Source: Semisulcospira habei (lineage: Eukaryota; Mollusca; Gastropoda; Semisulcospiridae). From it: DNA of 64,000 nucleotides. Below are positions 49,301-59,761 of the stretch, in pieces. How positions within the stretch are numbered: position 1 is the first letter of the stretch; every line of letters begins with the position of its first letter. Under the pieces are notes generated by a model that saw nothing but the letters and a program-made list of their open reading frames with translations, was not told where the DNA came from and made no database searches. Both the position numbers and the translations under genes were made by a program. Where the stretch lies: contig BTPG01000001.1 in assembly GCA_036245525.1 (NCBI GenBank), positions 223,718,126 through 223,782,125 of the forward strand. The letters run 5' to 3'.

Positions 49301-49437
49301 TAGTCAGACCCTATTCGGTGTTGAGTCTTTCAAATCCCTTTAAAAAGACGTTACACCCTAAACGTTTCATGTGTTGTTATTGTTGTTGTGTAAGACTACA
49401 ACATAAATGTCTAAGTTGTGTTGGCTTCCGGTCCCCT

Positions 49438-49651
49438 TTAACCCTTCTAGCCCCGGATCCCTACAGCAAGAGACGGTCTGACCATGATAGTTCAAGGGTA
49501 GTGCCAGATTAGCTTGACGCCGTAAGGCGCCAAGCTAATCTGGCACTACCCTTGAATTAACATGGTCAATCCATCTCCTGCAACTGGAACATAGTCGTTA
49601 GGAAACACCTCCAAAATTTGACAAACGGGACCTTGGGGCTAAAAGGGTTAA
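49438..49651. mobile_element. TTAA palindromic MITE, copy 10
   Basis: TTAACCCTTCTAGCCCC…AGCTTGACGCCGTAAGGCGCCAAGCT…GGGGCTAAAAGGGTTAA. Confidence 0.87.
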
Positions 49652-49689
49652 TACGTTCACTGCCGACAAAATGTGGACACAATCAAAAT

Positions 49690-49741
49690 GCAAGAGACGT
49701 ATAACCACGTGATCCCCCCGCATGAGAATCTATTTCTCTTG
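49690..49741. repeat. P2 hairpin, diverged
   Basis: GCAAGAGACGTATAACCACGTGATCCCCCCGCATGAGAATCTATTTCTCTTG. Confidence 0.5.
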
Positions 49742-49849
49742 TTATCACTGTGTATCAACGTTCCTTGGAAGGCTAAATAATACGGCTCTCCGGCGGTCAA
49801 GCAAAAAAGATTTCAGAAACACAATCTGCGTTCACTGGTAATAAAGGGG

Positions 49850-49960
49850 ACAATATAAGCAAAGGTCCTTGCGCCCACGAATGGCCGCAGTGGGCCCGCG
49901 CACGGCTGTCCATGGACCCACTGCGGCCGTCGTGGGGCCGAAGACGTTTTGCTATTGGGG
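49850..49960. repeat. P3 GC-rich palindrome, diverged
   Basis: GCAAAGGTCCTTGCGCCCACGAATGGCCGCAGTGGGCCCGC and GGACCCACTGCGGCCGTCGTGGGGCCGAAGACGTTTTGC around ACGGCTGTCCAT. Confidence 0.75.
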
Positions 49961-50040
49961 TAACTATGTAAACCAAATAACACCGTAGTAACCCCTCCTT
50001 CCCTCCGGCCTCGTCCGCCTTCTGCCAAATCATAGTATAT

Positions 50041-50108
50041 CTATGCTGATCTGTAATTTGGGATCTTACGTAGCCTCGCTAAAGATACAAAATCACGGAC
50101 CAACACAC
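50041..50108. repeat. P1 palindrome, diverged
   Basis: CTATGCTGATCTGTAATTTGGGATCTTACG…AAAATCACGGACCAACACACA. Confidence 0.6.
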
Positions 50109-50109
50109 A

Positions 50110-50900
50110 TGGTTTCTCAAAATATAATATCTGTCACAAAGAAAATTTGCCATTGGCATCCAAATGCCACACTTGAAAAATAACTGGTTAAAAATCACCC
50201 TCAAACTGTCTGTGAGCTACAAGTATATTTTAGACATCAAGCTGATCTCAGATAATTCACATGAAACGCAAAAGACTTGCATGCGCCAAAAAGTACATGG
50301 TAAAACATTCACATAAGACCTAATTGTACCTCTTTATATACTGACGAAACCAAAAAATGCGACATTTTTGGATTCATCGGAAGCAATGTAGCATTTCCTT
50401 TGCTCTTCAGTATGGAACTCCAATTTATCCCTAGCTGAGCAAGGAGCTTCCGCAGGGAAGTGTCTGGAGCGTGTCCATTCTGAGCATGGATGACAAGCGG
50501 GGATGTTCATCGAGGTTAGGACTGAACCAGGTTGCTACAATAAAAAAAAAAGTAAAATAAAACGAAACACAATAGACGACTACTGGAAATCGGAAGTAGG
50601 TAAAAGGAATGGATTAAGAACGCGGACAAACATGCGACAAGGCATCTCTGTACGGGGTTTGAACCCACTGCTTTCCTCGAAACGCGTACAATTTTGACCT
50701 ACTTCAGATTTCTGAACGAATATTATTCAGAGCAGACGATTTAGTGACAGCGCGAGACCAATGATCTGCATTTACATACATCGCTGTATTGAATGTCAGT
50801 TACATTTTCCAGTGTCATGACAGCACGCGCTGGAAGTTAACCCTCTTTGGCATGCAGCTGACGGTAATTTACAGTACCGTTGGCTGCATTCCAAATGGGG
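50110..50900. other. intergenic, nothing recognised
   Basis: No repeat family or coding frame recognised. Confidence 0.4.
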
Positions 50901-51114
50901 TTAACTCATTCAGCCCGACGCACGTACTTCCCCAATCTTGGAGGCGCCATCTAACGACTATGCACCTGTTGCAAGAGATGGATCGACCTTGATTATTCAA
51001 GGGTAGTGCCAGATTAGCTTGGCGCCTGTCGGCGCCAACCTAATCTGGCACTACCCTTGAATTATCATGGTCGATCCATCTCCTGCTTTAGTGCGTCAGG
51101 GCTGAATGGGTTAA
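50901..51114. mobile_element. TTAA palindromic MITE, copy 11
   Basis: TTAACTCATTCAGCCCGACGC…AGCTTGGCGCCTGTCGGCGCCAACCT…GGGCTGAATGGGTTAA. Confidence 0.88.
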
Positions 51115-51370
51115 ACAATTGAAAACGATCCTGGAATTCTCATTGACATTCTTCAGCGAATGTGTAGGAATCAAGTACATTCCACATCTTAAAAAAAGCC
51201 AGACAAAAACATTACGTCAGAAAAAAATTAGAATTCGAAATATTACCTCATTCACACTTAATACAAGTCAGTCTCAGTATATCGCCGTACCCGGGAGCCA
51301 TAAAAGTCGGACCGCGACAGCTTTCTTGTGGTGCTGAATTTACACAGACTTGTCAAGAAACACCACTTTG

Positions 51371-51460
51371 TAAGCAAAAGGTCTTCGGGCCGACCTCAGC
51401 CTTAGCTGGCCCGCGTAATGCTGTGCGCGGGCCAACTAAGCTTGAGGTTGGCCCCAGGGA
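51371..51460. repeat. P3 palindrome, diverged
   Basis: GCAAAAGGTCTTCGGGCCGACCTCAGCCTTAGCTGGCCCGCG and TGCGCGGGCCAACTAAGCTTGAGGTTGGCCCCAGGG. The GGGAGCCAGA unit then repeats twice to 51510. Confidence 0.65.
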
Positions 51461-51809
51461 GCCAGACTCAGGCTCAGGCTGAAGTCGGCCCCAGGGAGCC
51501 AGAGACCTGTGCGCGTTATATCCGATAGCGCGGTATACTGGAGCGCGCAAAAACTGAAGCTGACCTGTAATGACCTGCACCATTTGCGGAGGCTTTATAT
51601 GTGAAGACTGTGGACGTGATCGTTCAAGTGTAGTGCCGAAAAAACTTGGCGCCCTCCTGGCCTGGTGCCATACGTTCAAAAATCACGCACCAGCACACCT
51701 TGGCCAAGTCAAAGGGACGGGCTTGCTGTACATAGTATATCCTTTGAAAGGTCCTGGTAAATCAACTTAGCACAGCTGCAGTGCGCGTGATTTGATCGGT
51801 GCTCCTGGC

Positions 51810-52009
51810 CGTCCATAGCCCGACGCACGTATTTCCCAAATTCCCATCTAACGACTATGCACCTGTTGAAGGAGTTGGATCGACCATGATTTCAAGTTTA
51901 GTGCCAGATTAGCTTGGCGCCCACAGACGCCAAGCTAATCTGGCACTACCCATGAATTATCATGGTCGACCCATCTCCTGCTGTAGTGCGTCAGGGCTGA
52001 ATGGGTTAA
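51810..52009. mobile_element. TTAA palindromic MITE, copy 12
   Basis: The left end is eroded (ATAGCCCGACGCACG); the centre AGCTTGGCGCCCACAGACGCCAAGCT and right end GGGCTGAATGGGTTAA are intact. Confidence 0.8.
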
Positions 52010-52205
52010 ACCCTGAACTAACCAACCAACATCTGCCTTGAGGAGGCACAGAAAGTATGTCTATGTTTGTGGACAGCGAGATTTTCATTGTATTACTATG
52101 GCAATCTCGCTTTTCACAAAACTGGTCTTGCTGTCTTTTGCCTTCCCAGGGCAAACTTAGTATGGCCTTCTGGCAACAGAGCGACGTTCACTCAGCCAAA
52201 TTTAT

Positions 52206-52510
52206 CAGATTTCATTGGCGGACGATGACACGTTACAAGATTTCATTGGCTGACGACGACACGTTACAAGATTTCCTTAGCTGACGACAAGTTCTGAGAT
52301 TTCCTTGGCTGACGACGACGATGACACGCTTCAATTTCGATCCTTGGCTGACGACGACACGTTTTTATATTTTATTGGCGGGCGATGACACGTTTGTAGA
52401 TTTCACTGGGTGACAATGACACGTTATACAACTTCATATTTTAGATGTCATTGGCTGGCAACAACACGTTAGTAGATTTCGTTGGCTGATGACGACATTT
52501 TTATTTTACT
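52206..52510. repeat. degenerate tandem repeat, TTTCATTGGCTGACGACGACACG
   Basis: About nine imperfect units of 30-45 bp, each with (C/T)ATTGGC(T/G)GACGA(C/T)GACACGTT followed by an AT-rich spacer with GATTT. Confidence 0.75.
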
Positions 52511-52791
52511 GAAGTCAACTATGGCACGCAGATTTGTTTGACTGGCGACCATACGTTTTTGGATGACAAGGACACTTTTTAAAAAAAATATTTGTATTCC
52601 ATTGGCTGAAAATTAAAAGCTTTTCTCTTTTATTTACTGATGATGGTAGTTACTGCATTTCTTTCCCTCTTGGGATTATGTCGCTTAATATTTCCTCGGC
52701 GACAATTCAGCCACGCTGTGCCAAGTCTTTACAAGGCAGACACAGTTTATCATTGACCACTTCATTGCTGAAAATACGAACAGAACCCAAC

Positions 52792-52860
52792 TGCAAGAGG
52801 CAAAGAACCTCATGAGCCCCCGCAGTTGCGGGGGCTCATGAGGTTCTTTACCTCTTGCTG
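52792..52860. repeat. P2 hairpin, best copy
   Basis: GCAAGAGGCAAAGAACCTCATGAGCCCCCGCA and TGCGGGGGCTCATGAGGTTCTTTACCTCTTGC with almost no loop. Confidence 0.88.
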
Positions 52861-52869
52861 GCCCTATTT

Positions 52870-53247
52870 ATGTCCGTGTACCTTTGACCGATAAAGGTTT
52901 TAGGTTCTGGATGTACTGGAATTTCAAAGACATGCTGTACTTTAAGTCAGTCCGCTGAAAATGAAGAGCTTGAACAACGAGCCACATATCAACCGAATCC
53001 AATCGCAGGATTAGCAAGCTGGTTATCTTTCCTGATTCCGAACATCAATAGGTATAAACTCGATTATATCCTATCGACACCCAGAGCGTGTCAGGGGCAC
53101 ACAACGTTTGGACTTCCTCTTCCTGTGATCCAACCACAGGCACCTACAGCTGCAAAAATCACTGTCGCTGCGAATATCTTTGGGCGAATAGCAGATAGTC
53201 AAAATGGTCAAGTGTATTCCCAGATCGGGTAGTTACGAAGCTTTGCG
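52870..53247. other. 3' flank of gene B
   Basis: Contains the 3' UTR and flank of gene B on the minus strand. A polyadenylation site could not be chosen with confidence. Confidence 0.4.
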
Positions 53248-53339
53248 TCAAGAGTATGCCTGGTGAGCCATGGCAGGACCGTCTGAGGCTTGTCTGAAGT
53301 CCATGATGTCTGGTTTGGGGTCCATGTACGTTCTCCTCG
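53248..53339 (-). CDS. gene B: last coding exon, cytoplasmic tail
   Basis: A TTTTCAG acceptor is followed by 89 coding bases and TGA (53250-53248). With the A from the exon at 54246 the frame reads TRRTYMDPKPDIMDFRQASD then GPAMAHQAYS-stop. The other two frames also run open for a while, but only this one matches the incoming phase. YMDP-type tyrosines could be phosphorylation sites (inference). Confidence 0.62.
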
Positions 53340-53354
53340 CTGAAAACCACACAA

Positions 53355-53505
53355 CAACAATGACATCATCATGCACGCAATATCAATGACATCATCAAAC
53401 ACAGAGTATCAATGACATCAAACACAGAATAGCAATGTCAAAATATTAATTGCTTCATAAAACACAAAATAGCAATGACATCATCAAGCACACATTGACA
53501 CCAAC
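53355..53505. repeat. degenerate repeat AATGACATCATCAAACACAGAATA
   Basis: About five imperfect ~25-bp units just upstream of the gene B last exon. Confidence 0.6.
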
Positions 53506-53959
53506 AAATGCAAAAGATTAATTATGGCCAGTGTGACTAAAACAGTCGTGACTAACTCAATTTACATGCCTGTAATGACATCATCATTATGGTAAATAGT
53601 GTTATCATCGACCAGAACATGATACTTACAAATATTGCCCTCATTATTTTAAATCGGTTTCACACACAAAAAAGACATCATCACTATTCCGTCAATTCCA
53701 TCATACGTTTTAACTCAAAGGAAGAGAGTGACTGATAATTAGTGTCCTTGATATTTCAAGTCGTGTTTCTTTCTTTGTTGTTTATTAAAATATTCTTCCA
53801 TGCGCGCTTTTACGCGCTGAAGGCTTTGGGCCCTAAGGTCAACACACATCAGTAAATTCCATTCTCTCCGTGTGCCACTCGAGCCCTCCATTGGCGTGGT
53901 AGGTGGTCCACGGTGATGCAAAATTTGCGATTTGAATGGAATGAGGTAAAGAATTTGAC

Positions 53960-54116
53960 ATGGCAGTCCCCAAACTGTGAAGACAGCATTACAGTTGAGG
54001 AGATAGATCGACCGATATATGATATTTAAGGGTGGTGCCAGAATAGCTTGGCGCCTTCAGGAATTATCATGATCGATTCATCCTCCGGTGTAATGTAAAG
54101 AAGCTGATTGGATTAA
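53960..54116. mobile_element. TTAA palindromic MITE, deletion derivative
   Basis: Retains GAGGAGATAGATCGACC, GGTGGTGCCAGAATAGCTTGGCGCC and GAATTATCATGATCGATTCATC. Most of the second arm next to the centre is deleted. Confidence 0.65.
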
Positions 54117-54195
54117 CTCATTCTAGACGCGAGGACTACGGAGAGGCGGCTATTTTTGCCGAGTGTCCGTACGCGGCACGTCTTAAATTAGTTAA
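54113..54195. repeat. P4-type palindrome
   Basis: TTAACTCATTCTAGACGCGAGGACTACGG and CCGTACGCGGCACGTCTTAAATTAGTTAA around GGCGGCTATTTTTGCCG; abuts the preceding MITE. Confidence 0.65.
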
Positions 54196-54245
54196 CAATA
54201 CGCTTTTCCTTATCGACCACTGCAGCTTTGCAATTACATACTTAC

Positions 54246-54395
54246 TGGGGTAAGCTCGCTTCAGTTTGCAGGCCCCTATCAAAATGAGGGCGACAAGGAC
54301 CACTGCAGCCACTCCTCCACCCCAGTAGAAAGCCTCTTTAGGCTCCTTGGATCGGCTCTCGTACATGCCGGAGTTGTGCACTGTCGAATTACCCT
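54246..54395 (-). CDS. gene B: transmembrane exon
   Basis: A 150-nt exon between TGTTTCAG and GTAAGT, phase 1 in and 1 out. It encodes GNSTVHNSGMYESRSKEPKE, then a helix (AFYWGGGVAAVVLVALILIG) followed by ACKLKRAYP. N-x-S/T sites before the helix and basic residues after it indicate type I orientation. Its phase-1 entry suits upstream symmetric domain exons as in gene A, but none was found with confidence. Confidence 0.75.
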
Positions 54396-54589
54396 CTGAA
54401 ACAGCATAGAAACACGGACATAAACAACCCTTTCTCGGCCACTCTACTCATATTGTATTTCTGAAATCTTTTTTTTTGTTGTTTCATTCAGCGCCCCAAA
54501 AAGCCTCAAAGAGTCAAGGAACATGGATACAAATTGGTCTCGGCAAAAGACATAGAACCTCATGAGCCCCCGCAACTCCCCCTCCCCAA

Positions 54590-54718
54590 CCCTCCCCCCC
54601 CCCTCAGACCACCCCTCCCCCCCAAAAAAAAACAAACCCCAAACCCCCCCCCAAAAAAAAAAAAAAAAAAAAAACCAACAAAAAACCCCACAAACAACAA
54701 CAAAAAGACCCAACAACC

Positions 54719-54750
<32 letters not shown>

Positions 54751-54931
54751 ACAAACAAACAAACAAACAAAAAGACAAAACCAAAAACAAAACAAACAAA
54801 CAATAAACAAAACAAAAAACCAACAAACACATAAAAAAAAGAAACAACAACAAAACAAAAACAAACCCCCCAAAACAAACAAACAAACAAACAAACAAAC
54901 AAACAAACAAACAAACAAACAAACAAACAAA
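54590..54931. repeat. C/A-rich low-complexity block ending in (CAAA)n
   Basis: C runs and A runs, then ACCACC, ACAACA and (AAAC)n. The last ~60 bp is a clean CAAA repeat in gene B's intron or 5' region. Confidence 0.9.
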
Positions 54932-55054
54932 CGGCTGTGGCAGAGATCGGCTCAGATTGCGGCAAATTATCCATGTGTTAAAGTGATCTGCTCAATGGTG
55001 GGCTTTGATTGCTAAAATTCGCACATACAACGAGTTATCATGTTGTCTTGCTTC

Positions 55055-55211
55055 AACTATGACTTTTCTACCCTTCTTTTCACTATCAATGTGCCTACAA
55101 GTACAAGAGGGTTTCCACTGCCTTTTGAGCCTAACTATGACTTTTCTACCCTTCTTTTCACTATCAATGTGCCTACAAGTACAAGAGGGTTTCCACTGCC
55201 TTTTGAGCGTA
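55055..55211. repeat. two tandem 78-bp units
   Basis: AACTATGACTTTTCTACCC…GGTTTCCACTGCCTTTTGAGC occurs twice almost identically. 78 is divisible by three and the minus-strand frame through both units stays open. Confidence 0.9.
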
Positions 55212-55279
55212 ACGCCGGAAGAAACTCTCATGCGTACAAAGGAGAAGAGCAGAAAAATCTTTCATCCTACGATATTCAA

Positions 55280-55905
55280 CTTCATAATGTATTAGGTTAT
55301 CTCTTTTGTCCAGCACTACTGTGACTTACTTACATTGTATTGTTCCTAACTTCATAATGTATTAGGTTATCTCTTTTGTCCAGCACTACTGTGACTTACT
55401 TCCATTGTATTGTTCCTAACTTCATAATGTATTAGGTTATCTCTTTTGTCCAGCACTACTGTGACTTACTTCCATTGTATTGTTCCTAACTTCATAATGT
55501 ATTAGGTTATCTCTTTTGTCCAGCACTACTGTGACTTACTTCCATTGTATTGTTCCTAACTTCATAATGTATTAGGTTATCTCTTTTGTCCAGCACTACT
55601 GTGACTTACTTCCATTGTATTGTTCCTAACTTCATAATGTATTAGGTTATCTCTTTTGTCCAGCACTACTGTGACTTACTTCCATTGTATTGTTCCTAAC
55701 TTCATAATGTATTAGGTTATCCCTTTTGTCCAGCACTACTGTGACTTACTTCCATTGTATTGTTCCTAACTTCATAATGTATTAGGTTATCCCTTTTGTA
55801 AGCACTACTGTGACTTACTTCCATTGTATTGTTCCTAACTTCATAATGTATTAGGTTATCCCTTTTGTCCAGCACTACCGTGACTTACTTCCATTGTATT
55901 GTTCC
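55280..55905. repeat. 70-bp minisatellite, nine copies
   Basis: The unit runs from CTTCATAATGTATTAGGTTA to TTCCATTGTATTGTTCCTAA. Copies start at about 55280, 55350, 55420, 55490, 55560, 55630, 55700, 55770 and 55839. The last three share ATCCCTTTTG and one has a one-base deletion. Confidence 0.95.
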
Positions 55906-55969
55906 TTGGCACTTGAGTGAGACAACCCGCCAAGAACACTGACAAAGGAAATACAGACTATTAACGTCT

Positions 55970-56122
55970 TTAACTCATTCTACCCCAAGACCGAACCCCC
56001 CCCCCCCCCCATTTTGAAGTCATCCTCCGAAGACTGCGTTGCAGTGCAGGACACAGATCGACCATGATAGTTCAAGGGTGATCTTTATCTTGCTGTGGTG
56101 TGTCTGGAGTAGAATGAGTTAA
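55970..56122. mobile_element. TTAA palindromic MITE, central deletion
   Basis: TTAACTCATTCTACCCCAAGACC…GACACAGATCGACCATGATAGTTCAAGGGTGATC, then CTTTATCTTGCTGTGG…GGAGTAGAATGAGTTAA. The hairpin centre is gone. Confidence 0.82.
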
Positions 56123-56210
56123 TGCTTGGAGTAAGTCGCTCTAAACGCCGCGAGCAGGGTTTGTCGCGTGATGCGTTTTGCTAGAAGGCAGCTGCCGAGG
56201 ATTTCATTGT

Positions 56211-56427
56211 TAACCCTTTTCACCCTGATACACCCACTGCTTGAAATAAATGTGACTGTGATAGTTCAAGGGTAATGCCAGAATAGCTTGGCGCCAAGGG
56301 CGCCAAGCTATTCTGGCATCACCCTTGAACTAAATCATTTGAGCCGGCTCCTAATCATTACTGTCACCTTCATAGTACAATAAGCAAATTAAAAAAAAAA
56401 AATCAGCCTCAGGATGAAATGGCTTAA
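56211..56427. mobile_element. TTAA palindromic MITE, variant ends
   Basis: TTAACCCTTTTCACCCTGA…TAGCTTGGCGCCAAGGGCGCCAAGCTA…TCAGGATGAAATGGCTTAA. Its right TTAA is the left TTAA of the next palindrome. Confidence 0.8.
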
Positions 56428-56537
56428 CTCATTCAAGGTGTCCAGGATTAATAGCTGCGAAAGTGTCGTATAGCTTTGCCGCTGACAACGCTATACGACA
56501 TTTACGCAGCTATTAATCCGGGACGCCTTGAATGAGT
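56424..56537. repeat. P4-type palindrome sharing a TTAA with its neighbour
   Basis: TTAACTCATTCAAGGTGTCCAGGATTAATAGCTGCG and CGCAGCTATTAATCCGGGACGCCTTGAATGAGT, with an inner GTCGTATAGC/GCTATACGAC pair. Confidence 0.8.
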
Positions 56538-56646
56538 GGTTGCAAATACTTCACACAGTCGCGGGTTCAGTCCAGCAATGGTAAAGGGTGTAACATTATA
56601 AACTGAGCGCTTCAGCTGAAACAGTCTCGTGTCAGTTTTTGCTCAC

Positions 56647-56713
56647 CTCTTGACGTCAGTTTGGCTTTTGCTGCCATCTTATCTGTTGCTGGCATCAGGG
56701 GCGGATCAGTTAC
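56647..56713 (-). CDS. gene B: possible upstream exon (tentative)
   Basis: A minus-strand frame VTDPPLMPATDKMAAKAKLT-SR ends at a GTGAGC donor in phase 1, which would fit the exon at 54246 (Glu split codon). The acceptor would be CCTCGAG, immediately after a (CA)n tract, which is weak. No domain is visible. Confidence 0.2.
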
Positions 56714-56717
56714 CTCG

Positions 56718-56720
<3 letters not shown>

Positions 56721-56760
<40 letters not shown>
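56721..56760. repeat. (TG)n then G run
   Basis: TG microsatellite ending in a G run; strongly G-rich purine tracts continue at 56840-56920 and 56975-57000. Confidence 0.9.
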
Positions 56761-56762
<2 letters not shown>

Positions 56763-57014
56763 GGGGGGTGTTTCCAACTTGATACAAAAGGCCTCCCTGA
56801 CGCTAGACCTTGCTTCCAGGGGCCAAAAAATCGAAAAGAAGGGGGGGGGGGGTGTGGGGCGGGGTCGGGGATGGAGAGGAAGGGGAAGGGAAGGGGGGAA
56901 GGGGGGAAGGGGGGGGGGCATGATGTGCGTGCGTCTTGACTCGCACCATTCGCCAAAATATCAGACAAAGAGGGTGAGGGGGGAGGGAGGGGGGGGGGGT
57001 CCGTACATCTGAAA

Positions 57015-57514
57015 AAGGGACTTTGTTATAGCATTTTAAAGAATTTTGGGTCGGTTGGGGGGTGGGACTGGGGGGTGGGTGGGTCCGGAACCTGTAACCC
57101 TCCCCCCCCCCCCCGCCCCATCCCCATGGGCATAAACCGGCGCCTCGTACTAAATATACACACGTAGATCATCGGTAGGCTATTTTTGACACTTTTCAGC
57201 ATAAATTTTTAGCCTGGAGTACACTTTCTAAAACACACGGTGATCTAAAATAAACAGAGGCCGACAAGAACGGAGCTGCGCAGAGCCGGCTCGCAATGGT
57301 TCGGGTTCTGCTTCACACTGGTTGTCTTCCTCGATTCGAGGGAGACAACCGCTACCGCTGATCAGCGTTAGCACATGGAGGGCGGGGAGACAACCACTGA
57401 TTGTTTTCTTTTCTCTCTGGGATAGCGCCTGGCCGAAATGCCGCGTTGTCTAACCGGCATGTAGATGTACTATCAGTAATGTTTAATTACGTGAAATGTT
57501 TTGGTGCCGTGTGC

Positions 57515-57605
<91 letters not shown>

Positions 57606-57729
57606 CGCGCTCCTGCGTAAACTATTCAATAGGTCATTGACCTTTTGACAGCCCAAGGCATCATGCGTATAATCTCTTCATATACAGAACACTCAGTTCC
57701 GTCTGCGCTCCGAGTAGAAGATATAATTG
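57015..57729. other. intergenic, (TG)n and inverted fragment
   Basis: A hairpin-like GGTTGTCTTCCTCGATTCGAGGGAGACAACC is at 57319-57350, related in sequence to the inverted segments at 8660 and 9172. (TG)n at 57517-57603. No gene recognised. Confidence 0.45.
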
Positions 57730-57793
57730 ACAAGGCACAGATTGTCATGAGCCCCTGCGACTGCAGGGGCTCATGAGAATCTATGCCTCGTGC
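57730..57793. repeat. P2 hairpin
   Basis: CAAGGCACAGATTGTCATGAGCCCCTGCG-ACTG-CAGGGGCTCATGAGAATCTATGCCTCGTG. Confidence 0.82.
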
Positions 57794-57923
57794 AGATGGA
57801 AGGGTTTGGTTTAGGCGCTCTATCTCCGAGTTAGATTCCCTTTCAGTTAGTTCAAGTTTGAGTGCTGTAGACGAAAATATCTAACATAGTAGCCCCGGGA
57901 ATAGGACAGTATGCACACTTGAG

Positions 57924-58392
<469 letters not shown>

Positions 58393-58507
58393 AGAGGCAG
58401 ACAGACACACTGTTACTATAGTTACTTATGATTATTTACCTTTAGGGAATGTTCGAAATGGAAAGAAAAAGAAAAAGAAGACCCACGTATTTGCGACTGA
58501 GGGTGAA

Positions 58508-58611
58508 ATCAACACGTCTGACTCGCTGCGGAAGTGTCTAATGACGTTTTCGTCGACAATGCTACATGACACGTCCGCAGCCACTGATGCGGGGTGCCTT
58601 TAACGAGTTAA
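58508..58611. repeat. P4-type palindrome, diverged
   Basis: ATCAACACGTCTGACTCGCTGCGGAAGTGTC…GACACGTCCGCAGCCACTGATGCGGGGTGCCTTTAACGAGTTAA. Confidence 0.5.
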
Positions 58612-59714
58612 TGTGCCCCTATTGCCCGATTCACTTTCTGTAAATAACGCAGCACTTTTTATCAAGCACACCGTAACTGACTGTCAGTCTCAAAACACAC
58701 CCAAAGACCAGAGAGAGACAATAGGAGATTTTAAAGTCAATGAATTCAATAAAGCCGCATCCATCATTAAATTACGTCATTTTTAATATTAAAATTTTTG
58801 ACCCCATTACACCCCCGTTATTACCGAATCAACCCTTTGATTTTTAAAAACTGACGACCATGACCGATGCGGCCTTATTGATCTAATTATCTTTAAATCC
58901 CCTATTGTCTCTCTCTATAACTATTGTCTCTGTCAACACCTAATCATACACTGTTAATTTAAAAAATCGCGACCATGGCCATGTTTATGAACTTTACCAT
59001 TACAGCTCTGCATTCATGGCTAGGTACACACTGAACCAGGAAGTTAAAATCGGCTGTAGACGGTAAAACCTCCAGTATCTGGTTGCCTTGTACCAAGTAT
59101 ATTGGGTTTTACATAGTCTAAGATTCTCATGAGCCTATATTTTTATAAGTGGACACAGGTCAGATCCTCAAGAACCTCGGACTCTAGCGTAACTCGCGTT
59201 TAAAAGAGTATTAGTCAACTTTTTTTGTTAGCTCTCTCATAACGAGTATGCTGGCGGGTCCTGTTTAATATTATTTTACTGCAAATACAATTTCTGAAAA
59301 GGTGACTGCCGTCTTATGTATACCCGAAATGTGTTGTACAACACAGTACAAGGTCAGGCACCGTTCTATTATAAGCAGTACTGACACACACACGCACGCA
59401 CACGCATACACACACATAAACACACATACCAACACATAAACAAACACACACGCACATGCACGTACGTACATACTAACATAAACATACATACACTGACTTG
59501 AATACATGAGTGCAAACAAGTACACGGCTCTTTGAATCAGCCCATGCATGGACAAAGCCTTTCTCGAGCATAATGGCTTGTTATGATAAAGCCATATTGA
59601 CTGCGTTATTCACTTAAACAGGACTGTGAATTAAATTTCTGAGCATTACACCACGTTGCATACGCACACACACACACACACACACGCACACATGCACTGA
59701 CACACACATACACA

Positions 59715-59761
<47 letters not shown>

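Noticed and set aside
54444..54974. 176-codon minus-strand frame of Phe/Val/Cys/Leu
   Set aside because: Low-complexity C/A-rich DNA ending in (CAAA)n; composition is not that of a real membrane protein.
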